Shown one piece after another: positions 53,586 through 64,000 of a stretch of 64,000 nucleotides of DNA (position 1 is its first letter; every line of letters starts with the position of its first letter). The stretch spans positions 470,501-534,500 of the forward strand of contig NC_080062.1 in the NCBI RefSeq assembly GCF_026212465.1, written 5' to 3'. The notes under the pieces were generated by a model. It did no database searches. It saw only the letters and a list, made by a program, of their open reading frames with translations, and was not told the origin of the DNA. Both the position numbers and the translations under genes were made by a program. The stretch is from Amaranthus tricolor. Its lineage: Eukaryota; Streptophyta; Magnoliopsida; Caryophyllales; Amaranthaceae.

Positions 53586-56500
53586 TTATTCACCAATTTG
53601 AGTAAACATCCATGGAGGAACATTGCTGTTTGTTTTTGGTTGAACCTCAGCTTGAAGATTTGCCTGTTCTGATCTTTGTAATACTTTCTCCTGATAAGCA
53701 CCTCTGTGTTATGTACATCAACAAGAAAAAAAAATATACATTTTGATTTTTTTTTTTTTTTGTGTTGTAAATAAAGGGATTTTTTGGACGAAATTGTAAC
53801 AAAATTCGATAATATTTTAAATAATATGCTAAAGGAGGTTTGAACTCAGGTCTATACATTCACATAACGAAGATTTAACTAACTTAACAAGATATATTAG
53901 TTTTTTTTCATAGATATATTATTTTTTACATAAGTAAAATGCTATTAGTTAACATTATTAAATGACTTTGGATTCGCCCCTGCTCCCGATAATTTTTCAA
54001 TTGCAAATTATGATACGGAGATTAACGATCAAACTTGAGTTTGATGGTTTAAAATGGTTGGGTAATTTAGAAATAAATAAAAGAATATATAGATTAATAA
54101 AGAAGTGTTAAAGTGATGAAAATCATATCTAAAAATATAATTGTGAAAAATTTGTTATGATGGACTAAAACTAAAAATAGGTCAAAATTCATTAGACCGA
54201 CGTAGTAGTTAGCTTTTAAAATCTATTTTTTTTGCTGAAACCACTACACAAGTAAAAGAAAGTAATTTAGGGGCTAGGGCTAATATAAAAGTTTTTTCAT
54301 ATTAGAAAAACATATGACATAAACATGTTAGAAATAGCGGAACGTAATTAATTTAATTAATTGGGTTAAAAATTACAAGTCTAACCTGATCGATAATAAA
54401 TTATGTCAATTTGATTTTAACCCAATTAACTCATATATCCATAGATAAAGTTAAAACACTTAAAAGGTTGTCTAAGGTGTTTATTAAAGATCTTTTTTTT
54501 TTTTGAATTTTAATTAGAAAAAAAATTATACTTACGGATAATTTATTAGTTTATATACATATATTTTTTAATAAGCAATCTATTATTTTCTTCTTATGTA
54601 TTGAACAAAACTAAAATGTTTCCTATTTAATTCATTAATTGAGCTAATTTTACATATTAGAATTAATTTCTTGAAATTAAATTATTTTTATTAAATATTA
54701 GAAGTAATATTATATAGTTGCTTACCCTAATATTGAGAGAGGAGGAAATGGATTTGGTGGTGCAGAAAGCAGAAAGTCTGGAATAGGGTTTTGCTGCTCC
54801 CTTATTTTTTTTGTTGGTCTCCTTCATCTATTTCATTTCATATCATTATTACATTAATATCAAAAATAAATGGAGCAAATAAAAAAAATATTTAAAGCAT
54901 TATTAATTTTATTAAAAGATAAAATAAAATAAATTATAATTGATAATTACCATTTTGACTAGTTTGTTGTTTTGCTCCAGCATAGCTTTTTCCTGTCAAA
55001 AAATAGGTTATTAGTCATGATAAATTGAAGTTATAGGAGGATAATTTCATTGGTGTCTCCCACCTTCATGGGACTTTGGGCGAGTCAAATGTACGTAATC
55101 TTACCGATAAAATAAATAGAGATATTGATTTCAATTAATTCTTAGTAATAAACATCATATACAACTTCACGTGAATAAGATGTGACGTGATTTATGAGTC
55201 ATTTTTAATAGTCCATATTAATCCGCTACAAATATTTTGCCTCGATCGACTCAAATCGAAGTTATAAGAGTATATATATTACTCATAAATCAAAAGAAAA
55301 ACCTTTAAATAAAAGGAAAAATTTACCTAAAATAATCCAACTTTTTATTAATTTTCCTACTATAATTCCCACATTTGATTAACCATGAATAATCCGAATT
55401 TTAGGGTCACTTATCCAAGAACATTGTTGCCTAAATGGTGACCGGGTTTTACAGGTTAATTGTCATATTAAAAAAAAAGGAAAATAAAATCAAAAAATAT
55501 TAAAAATTAAAAGTTAAAATCAAAAATAATTTTACTCGATTCCTCTTTTTAATTTTTAAAATTTTTTTTTTGATTATTTTATAATTTAGTTTTGTATTTG
55601 CTTCTTTTTTTGCAACATGACTTGTTGTATAGGTAAGAGGTTATCATAGTGCATTCTTAGCAAGCACTCCTTATAGTTAGGATTAATTATGGTTAATTAA
55701 AAGTTAAGATTATTATAGAAAAATCAGTAAAAGGTTTGGATTATTTTAGGTAATAAAGTGTAGGATTTGTGAAGTAGTACATTTTTCTGGAGCTGGGATA
55801 TGGATTCATGCATCAGCTGATTCTGCAAATAAAAATGTGAAAAGTTTAGTTATTTATTGCTTGATAGCACTCACAATATCTTTGGTAATCGGTACTAAAT
55901 AGTGGAAAATATAAGTGTAAATTTGATAGAAATATCTTCAAGTTGGTTATGTTTATTTTCTTCAACAATCTTATTTTCTTCACTAAATTCATTTTAACGC
56001 ATTACCATTTGAAAATATTGTATTAGATAATAATGGAAAATTATGAATATTATTATATAATCAATGGAATGTACCTTCTTGCTTCTTATTCGCTTTTGAG
56101 CTGCATCAAGTTGTTGCTCCAAAAGTTGAAGTTCTCTGGTGTTCAAAGTATCAACATCTTCTCCTACGTAGTGCCTAAAATACGTTTTTAAGAGTCATCA
56201 ATTCAGTATTCCATACAAGTTAGGGTCTGAAGGAGAAGAATAGCGTGCCCCTCTCCAAAGAGAATCAGTGGCAGATCCAGAGTTCGAAGTCCTAGGGGGC
56301 ATCAACTAATGAATGAAATTTCGGCAGAGTTTCATTTGTAAAATTAACAACTAATTTACCCTTACTTGCTAAAATTTTAAATATGACTACCATAAAAAGA
56401 AACGGAACAAAATAAATCAATTGATCTACTTAAAAAACTGAGATAAAATAAATAAATAAGATAAAATTACTAAAATGAGGAAGTATTTATCACCAAAAGA

Positions 56501-59500
56501 CTTTATTATTAATTTTACACTTTTACTTTTACAAATAGAAAAATCTACTTTAAACTTTTTTACAAAAAACGCCTAAAAATAGGTGACCTCATAGATTTTA
56601 AGATAGCTCCGCCACAGAGAGAGGATAAGAACAAATGCGCAAACTCTTCGTTTAGATTATTGATGATAAATTCTTAAAATCTAATTCAAATAGTGGCTTG
56701 GGGCGAGCCTAAGCCTCTCTAGTCTAAACGCACGTCTGTTGTATTTTTTGTCAAGCCCCCATATGATACTTATATGACATAAGGGTTTAATATATACGTA
56801 ACATCATATAAAATAAAGTCGGGGATCAAATTATTAGAAACAAATTTAAAGTGTATTAGCTATTTAATCTTGCTTGATTTAAATTATGACTTTGCCCCTT
56901 ATCTCAAACATGATGTGAATGATATTAGAAAATTACAAATTTTTGTATGAGATAATTTCACCAAGAGATGCGTCTTATACTTAGGTCAAATAGCTCATCT
57001 AATATATATTATGAGAATACAAGCTTCTTGTTTAAAGTCGTCTCACCGAGAGACGGTCTATCACAAAAATAGCTTTCAGAAAATACAATCTAGCTCTTAC
57101 CTCATGTTCCTTTGTAATACTTCAAGTTTCGCAACGAGCTTTGGGTGTTCAATAGCCCAACTTACCTATTAAAAACATCATAGTAGTTAAAATAATGAGT
57201 TATTCAGTTTGCTCCGATTCATAATAAAACCTGTTAAAATATAATTTCAAAAGATTGAGATCGGATACATAAATAAAAAATTAATTTCAGTTGTTGTATA
57301 TAATAATTTTTTTTCCATTCAATTATTTGTTTATCTATCATCTCAACCTGTAAAATCTAGATACTTTATTTTTTTTTACTCCAATCCATCATATGATATT
57401 GAGTTTGACTCGCCCCATTTCAAATACCAAAATTTGAAATATATATCTTCGTTTTTGGTTCATTAGCACTCCGATGTTGCACATGTAAAAGATATTTTTT
57501 TATCTTATTCTTAATATCTCTACCTTATGCATACCTTTTCTTAAATCTTTATGTTACGTATTCTACCTACTAAAGTATATCCCTCATCCATCTGAACATT
57601 CATTTTCCAGCTACTTTCATCATCCTACAAGGCACCTCTTAGGGTAAGTTTTCCCATATGCCATGTTTAAGGCACATTTTGTGCACCTTTTTGCCTTGTA
57701 CAAGGCATCTCTTACCTTGGTTAAGGACACCCTTCATACACTCCATCTCCTTAGTTATTCTTTGTTACTCCATCACCATGACACATCAATGGTCCTCTTT
57801 CATTTTTTCCTTGAAGCCTCACCCTCAGTGTGCTATTTGCTATAGATAGACAAAGGAAAGGAAAATATTACGTCAAAATCAATATCCAAATCTTACCCGA
57901 GAAATATGGTATTTACTCCAACTAAAAAAAGACCTGATTCTCACTTACAAAATTTTTTAAGTACTAATATAGTGCACAATTCACCTTAATTCTACTAAAC
58001 TAAACTTATTTCAACCGATTTTTTAGCACTTTTCTTTATTTACATTATTAATTTTTACTACACGGCGTTATATTTAAAACCCACTCCTTATCTATAAAAA
58101 TTCTTTAGCCTATAAAAAAACAAATGTTCATATTTTTCAATTGTAAAGGGTCTAGATATGAACAACCCTTCAGAATTATGTAAAGTCACATAACTACTTT
58201 AAGGTCAGATTAATTAAGTGATCTAATAGATCGTATTAAACTAATTAATTAACATGCTAATGATTGTACTAACCAGCATGCTAATCATAATTATATACCT
58301 CTTGTTGGGACTCTGAATCAGTTGCAACAAGCTGTCTCTCCGCACAACAGTACCTCTCATACCTTTCTAGGATTCGTTCCATGCTGCTGTCATAAAAAGT
58401 AATTAATTAACATGTTTAATTATAATCATATAATTATAATTATAACTCAAAACATTTTAAGTCTTAGATAGAAAAAACTAATGCATGTATTATAAACTAA
58501 TTAATATGTACATCAATATATAACACAAGCATAATGAACTTTAATTTAAAATTTTTATGTTGTTAAAATATGAAATCTATAATTGAAAAGCTTATTTTAT
58601 GAGTAAATTAATAGAACACTATAAGTATGTAATTGGTACGTGTCCAAGTATCAGATATATGTAAATATTCAATTTTACGCCTAATCTGAAGTGTCTAAGT
58701 ATCATACAAATGTCGAACATCAAGGATCGTACACGAATACGTAAAGCAAAATGAAGAGTCCAAGTAACATAGGTTTCAAGTATGTGATTATGTATTGAAA
58801 GATCATATATACAAATATTCTTAAAATAAAATAATAATTTTCCAAAAATTAATGACGAGATCGCGTACTTGATTGAATTGAGGGGAAAACATGAACACTA
58901 ACCCTAATTTTAGAATCAATGAAATGCAAAATTACCAATCACAATAACAACACAAAGCATTTTAAAGTGATTCATCTAATATAAGCTACAACCTAAACAT
59001 ATGCACTATTTAGTATAGATGTTTTATTGATAAATCATGAGCTTTAAGTAGCTACAATGGTTTAACAATGATGTTTTGTGTAATAGGGAAGAAGAGTGAT
59101 TATTGAAAGATTTAGGCGTATGATCGAAGCTAGAGAGATTAGGGAATTGATCAACATATTTAACTAATGTAATTTATGATTATTTATATTATATATTGGC
59201 AACTACATAAAACAAACAACATCCCAAAAAAGAAGAGAGAACAACCCAAATCACAAATTTTAGTAAACAGGCAATAGCAAAAGCTGAGTCACCTTTCCTG
59301 TGGCCTCATCATGATAGCCAACTCGATTTTTTCTTCTGAATAAAATCAAACGTCATATTTTAAACTTTCATTTAATTTCACACCATTTGGATCCACTATA
59401 ATTACCAATTGTTCCTATTTAGTGTCCCAAAAAAAAAATTTTATTAAGTTCATGATTAAAGCTCTATCACGCCTCTTACACGAGAGCTCTTGATTAGAAG

Positions 59501-61987
59501 TGCGGATAGAATATATGTCTCTCATAAATGGTACTAAATATTTAATTTTGTTTGAAAAGGTTATTTTGATAATATAAAATATTTTAAGTTGATTAATATT
59601 AGACATTATTATGATTTTTAACAAATGAGTCATAATTAAATTATTTAATTTTTAACAAATTTTCCTATAAATAATTTCAAGATTAATCAAAATGGTGATC
59701 TAACATTTTTTTCATATGATATGGTCATGAATTACCCTAACCCTAAGCTTCATAGATATAAAACCTTAAATAATAATATAATAAGCAAAACAATAAAAAA
59801 AAATAGTAATAAAACAAAAGCAATGAAGTACTAGGTTTTAGGAGTGGCAAAGCATGGTGGGGACACTGGACAGGGGAGTAGAGTAGAGCCCCTTAAAAAC
59901 CCACACAGAGCTCAAGATCATTAAGCTTAGCCAGAGTTTGGGACAGTTTTTTTATGTCCATAACCCAAGATTAATTAAAAAGAATATATTCTCTCGGTCT
60001 CACTTATTTTGAATTGTAGATATATAGTTTTATTCCAGAAAAAAATGGATATTGATAATAAATAAAGAGATAGAATTAATTGTATGGATGAAATTAAAAA
60101 AGAGTTAAAATATATGGATAAAATTAAGAGAAAGTGGTAGACATTGTCCAAAAATAGAAATAATGCAAAATAAATAAGACGATAAAAAATAACAATTGAT
60201 ACAAAATAAATGGAAGATAGGAAATTCTTTGTTTATAAAAGTTTAACAACAATGGAGCAGGGGCGAAAGCAAAAACATACTTCTAATAGTTAAGAATGCC
60301 GGAAAAATAGGCCACAAAAATAGACATTAAAAATAGACCATATTTATTATTAATTATTTAAAAAATAATAATATCAAAATTAATAATAAAGATCAGTAAA
60401 ATTAAAGTAGTGACATATAGTGGCTAGCTTAAGCTTAATAAGAAAGCTAAACCACATAAAAAGTTTATTTTGGATAACTAATGGAAATGGAAAGTAATTC
60501 AGCACAATATTTAATGAGTTGAATTTATGAAGAAAAGAACAAAATAATTGCCACTCTAGACTGTAGTTTTGAATCTTGACCCACAAGAGTGGAAAAGTAT
60601 AAGAACAAATTAAGAGAAAGTATTTTTGAAAAAAAAAAGAGAAAAAAAAAATGTACTGTCAAGGCTAACTCCAAAATGTAAAATCACTTCCTAAAAAAAT
60701 AATTTCTTTAAAAAACACAAATTTGATATTTTCATATCACTTGCACTCTAATAATATTACTTATTTTTAAGACCGGTGTATATATGATAAGAATGCTATA
60801 TAATTCTCTCATATTCGAGAATATATAATCTTTAACATTTTCAAAACTCTGTTATTTCGAAAAAAAACAAGCAAATTAGATTTGTGTAAATTAAATTTCT
60901 TTATTTACACCAAATAAAAAATTAGATAAAGAGTTCAAAACCAAATCAATCATTTTAAATTAAGTTTCCTTTTACTCGAGATTTTTAATAAAAACGAAAC
61001 AATTTAATTAATAAGAATGAATGTATCTTTAACATCTTTAAAACTCTTGTTATTTCCAATGGATCTATTTTTTCCACTTATTCAAGGTTTTCAATAAATA
61101 CCAAACAATATAATTAAGACAAATATATGCATTTTTAACATTTTCAAAACACAGTTATTTTGAACGAAACAATATAATAAAATTCATATTAAATCGCGTC
61201 ATTCTGATACGAAATTGAAAATTCAATAAGGTATCAATAATGTTACAACATAATCTATAAATCCACGCGAAAAACAAATCATTGAATTTTTTCATATTTT
61301 ATTAATCAAAGATCATATGCATGAAATTATTATATAATATACTTGTAGGAGTACTTAATATTTATTTAACAATATAAGAGGGCTACCAATGAACCTAGAA
61401 TGAGTTGTTGAGATTGATTTTCACCCAAACCAACTTATATCTTTTATTCTCTTTCTTTTAACATACGGTGAAATCTCAAAAGTCATATTTAATAATAAAA
61501 AAGGGGTTAAGATTGAATATGGAATGAGTTGGATTGGAACAACTACCATCTAAAGTACCGAGATCGATTTTCATCCAATCCAACTCGACCCTCCAGTTCC
61601 CTCAACCTACCTACCATATAATCTCGAAAAAAATATTAAACTATAGAAAGGGGTTAAGAATGAATCTAGAATGAGTTGGACTGGAAGATGGATTCTCACC
61701 CAATCCAACTCAACCCTCACGTCCCTCGGCCTACCTTGTAATCCCGAAAAAAATATTTATATTTTAATTTAAAAATAAAAATATGGGTTAAGAATGAACC
61801 TGGAATGGGTGCTAGAATAGTCAGTGAGTTTCCCTTTAGTAGAGAAAACAATCAAAGCAACTTGAGCATCACAAAGAACAGAAATCTCATTAGCTTTCTT
61901 AAGCAAACCAGATCTTCTCTTAGAAAATGTTACTTGTCTACTAATCTTGTTTTCTATCCTCTTTAACTCAACTTTTCCTCTTCCCAT
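53586..61987 (-). CDS. FUL-like: AP1/FUL-clade (SQUAMOSA-type) MIKC MADS-box transcription factor, apparent frameshift in exon 7
   Basis: DNA-binding regulator of flowering, meristem identity or fruit development. Eight exons, minus strand: 61800-61987, 58299-58386, 57101-57165, 56075-56174, 55781-55822, 54951-54992, 54726-54827, 53586-53703. MADS domain (1-60): [20 protein letters not shown], then [16 protein letters not shown] region: [33 protein letters not shown], and [14 protein letters not shown] in a 42-nt exon, all typical of AP1/FUL. The C-terminus in the homologous frame has [17 protein letters not shown] and [11 protein letters not shown] (FUL-type PPWM motif; 247 residues). As written, the A8 run at 54805-54812 shifts the frame and stops at 53647-53649 (227 residues). 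Exact subclade uncertain. Intron 1 is 3.4 kb, usual for the family. Confidence 0.9.
55855..56060. mobile_element. MITE family D, copy 4 (MADS intron 4)
   Basis: GTGTAAATTTGATAGAAATA, TTCATTTTAACGCATTACCA and TAATAATGGAAAATTATGA parallel family D. It sits almost against the exon 4 donor. Confidence 0.5.
58635..58777. mobile_element. MITE family A, copy 4 (inverted, MADS intron 1)
   Basis: The right end GAGTCCAAGTAACATAGG is intact and the left end decayed. Flanks AAGTATGTAATT (58623-58634) and AAGTATGTGATT (58778-58789) look like a mutated target duplication. Confidence 0.75.
61380..61815. repeat. ~140-bp tandem repeats spanning the MADS exon-1 donor
   Basis: Units starting at about 61504, 61648 and 61785 share GGGTTAAGAATGAA..TGGAATGAGTTGGA, and a partial one lies at 61385 (ATGAACCTAGAATGAGTTG). 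Unit interiors share CACCCAATCCAACTC and ATCCCGAAAAAAATATT. The 61785 unit overlaps the end of exon 1 and its splice donor. Confidence 0.75.
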
Positions 61988-62345
61988 TTTTTCTCTTAAT
62001 TATCTAATTATTTTCCTTAATTATATATTTTCCAACTAGTAAAATGCTTAAATTATACTAGCTATATTATATTACTTGTATAAGTTCTTTCCAAAAAAAT
62101 TGGAAAATTTTCCCAAAATAAATGAGTAAAAACCCTTTTTTAATTGTTGATAATAATGATTATTAATAGCTAGATTTTATGGAAAAAAGTGAGAAAATTG
62201 AGAGAAAATGATAATAAAAGATGGATGGTTTCCATATTTGAAAGAATGAGGTGAGTTTTTAGGATGTATGTATGCTATTTTATGCTTGAAAGTTAGAATT
62301 TATGGCAAGGGGTATTCTAGGGAAAAACTAAGGTATATAAGTTGT
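61988..62345 (-). promoter_or_regulatory. MADS-gene leader and core promoter
   Basis: A TATATA motif (62334-62339; minus strand ACTTATATACCT) about 345 bases before the ATG could be the TATA box of a ~310-base leader. A CArG-like near match (CCATATTTGA, about 62231) lies in between. Confidence 0.35.
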
Positions 62346-64000
62346 CGTCTCTTGATTGGTTACTAGAGAAAATTATTGAGTTATATTTTTTTATTGAATT
62401 TAATGAGGTAGTTAAATTTATATTTTTAGGCTTATGTTTTTAAAATTACATGCTTTGAGGGTGTAGTTATTATTTAAATGGTTAAATTTAGATATCCATC
62501 ATATAATAGGAGTATTCATTTTATGAGTATCATAACTAAAAATTTGTATGATTAATTCCATACTAAATTCTTCAATTCAATTTCATAATGTAAAATATAT
62601 TTTCCATTGCAAGCGTTTATAATTTATTAATTTGTTACTTCAAATTGTTTTATATTTTTCTACTTACAATAATTTAAACAAAAATTATTATGAGACAATT
62701 TTACACTAAAAAGTTCTCATACATAGACTAAATAGCCAACCTAATATAAATTATTCGAATAAAAGTTCATTGTATTAAATTTGTCCTACTAAAAGACACC
62801 TGAAATAAAATTAAATTGACTTGAACATAAGTTATCTTAAGGCCCAAAAAGATTTAAAAAATTAACATTTTAATTAATTAAAAACAAATTAAATTCATAA
62901 TTAACGTTTTTTTAAAAGAAAATTCATAATTAACTAAACTCAAACTTAGCTTGATATAGAACCCAACTATTGGCCAACTGTAGGTAGTAGGTTGTCAATT
63001 GTCATATCTCCATCCATAACAACTTCTCTTATTAAACAAAGTATTGTCTATTAGTTTCCCTCTTGATCTCACCTATATAGTTGGTGTACATGGACATGCC
63101 CAACATGTTTTACTCATTTTAAGGGTATCCCACTAGATAAATATAAGTACATTTTTATAAATTTCTTACATTTATTTACATTTAATATGCAATTTTTTTT
63201 AATAAGATAAATAAATAATCAATTGTACATGTAATGCTTGAATGATGTTCAAAAAATATAAGAAACGTATTGCTGAAATATTTGAAAAAATAATGGTAAA
63301 TTTTTATAAAAGAATATATAACAAAATCATTAAGGTTGCGTTTAGAAACAAACATTTCATTTCTAATTATAAATTTCAATTATAAAATTATTGATGTAGA
63401 ATTTGAGAATGACAAGGTTTGAGAGGCTATTCTCAAATCATCATTTTTAACCATTTTTATAACAATTGTGAATTTGACTCAAATTTAAATTTTAATTTTT
63501 TTTATCTACCAAACACAAAATTTGAGTCAAATTTATATTTTTAAATGAATCCACATTTTCAAACATAGCATAAAATATTTCAAATCAGAAAAAAGTATTG
63601 AATTGGGTTATTTTTATATAGCATACATTATTTTGAAATTATAAATAATTTATTAATAAGAATCATGCAATATATCTAAATTATAACCAACAAGTAAATA
63701 TATTACTAATGAAATTAAATTCTTTATGTCTATTTAAGTTTGCACTATATGGCTAAAATGATTGTTACGTATCTAAAATTTAAAGAGAAACAGAAAGTGT
63801 AATAATTTAAAATAAATCGTTAATAAGGATTACATAACTCCCACAGTTTGAGGCATTATTAGACCAAAAAAGTCAATTATCTTTTGAATTCAATCTCACA
63901 GAGACACGATTGGTGTTAAATTTCATTGATGATTATATAAATGTGGACTGGTGTCAATTGCTGTGTGATTGTTATTTTTAAGGGCCCTTCTTTATTTAGT
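62346..64000. other. MADS-gene upstream region
   Basis: AT-rich, no gene seen. It includes a family B relative at about 63340-63560 with inverted arms (TTGCGTTTAGAAACAAACAT left; TTTTCAAACATAGCAT right, and AATTTGAGAATGACAAGGTT inside). Confidence 0.5.

Noticed and set aside
59290..59335. Possible extra 45-base exon in MADS intron 1 (AG...GT bounded on the minus strand)
   Set aside because: Neither phase fits the exon 1 to exon 2 join nor resembles AP1/FUL proteins.

Overview
This is nuclear DNA of a flowering plant, almost certainly a eudicot. It is AT-rich, its genes have many GT-AG introns, and it holds plant-specific families: BIG, augmin subunit 5 with the plant architecture, Ole e 1/extensin, and an AP1/FUL-clade MADS-box gene. 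Plant-type MITEs, solo LTRs and an RTE-like LINE fill much of the rest. A degenerate 24-bp array at 12.8-13.0 kb and one LTR style resemble what I remember from Caryophyllales, but I cannot confirm the order. All exon models were joined by eye from splice signals, reading frame and remembered protein families; no alignment was run.

Layout: (1) 1-6978, minus, the first ~950 codons of BIG in four exons, with a 3.9-kb intron. (2) 8174-8246, minus, tRNA-Val(UAC). (3) 9870-12483, minus, ribosomal protein eL8 (RPL7a), seven exons. (4) 13.2-17.4 kb, repeats: a 5'-truncated LINE, a foldback element, a Stowaway-like MITE, a probable gypsy-type LTR remnant and a stray LINE 3' end. (5) 17584-19345, minus, a Clot-type thioredoxin-like protein with a rearranged leader region. 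(6) 21582-22211, a solo LTR with 5-bp target-site duplication. (7) 22451-24906, minus, a secreted Ole e 1-domain/proline-rich protein. (8) 26.2-30.5 kb, mostly empty, with a second related LTR. (9) 31250-39471, minus, AUG5, ten exons. (10) 40924-45126, minus, a DsbA/FrnE-like oxidoreductase with a probable plastid presequence. (11) 47978-52589, plus, an RCC1-repeat protein; it is head-to-head with the oxidoreductase and separated from it by a Harbinger-like element. (12) 53586-61987, minus, an AP1/FUL-clade MADS-box gene, with its promoter out to 64 kb.

The genes are unrelated housekeeping and developmental genes, not a functional cluster. I found no new biological system. The most interesting signals are structural: an apparent +1 frameshift in an A8 run in MADS exon 7, which would replace the conserved PPWM tail; tandem repeats in MADS intron 1 that look like copies of its own exon-1 splice-donor region; a nine-unit minisatellite in the RCC1 leader intron; a partial duplication of the Clot start region that keeps an 'empty' version of a later foldback insertion; and several MITE families with multiple copies inside introns.
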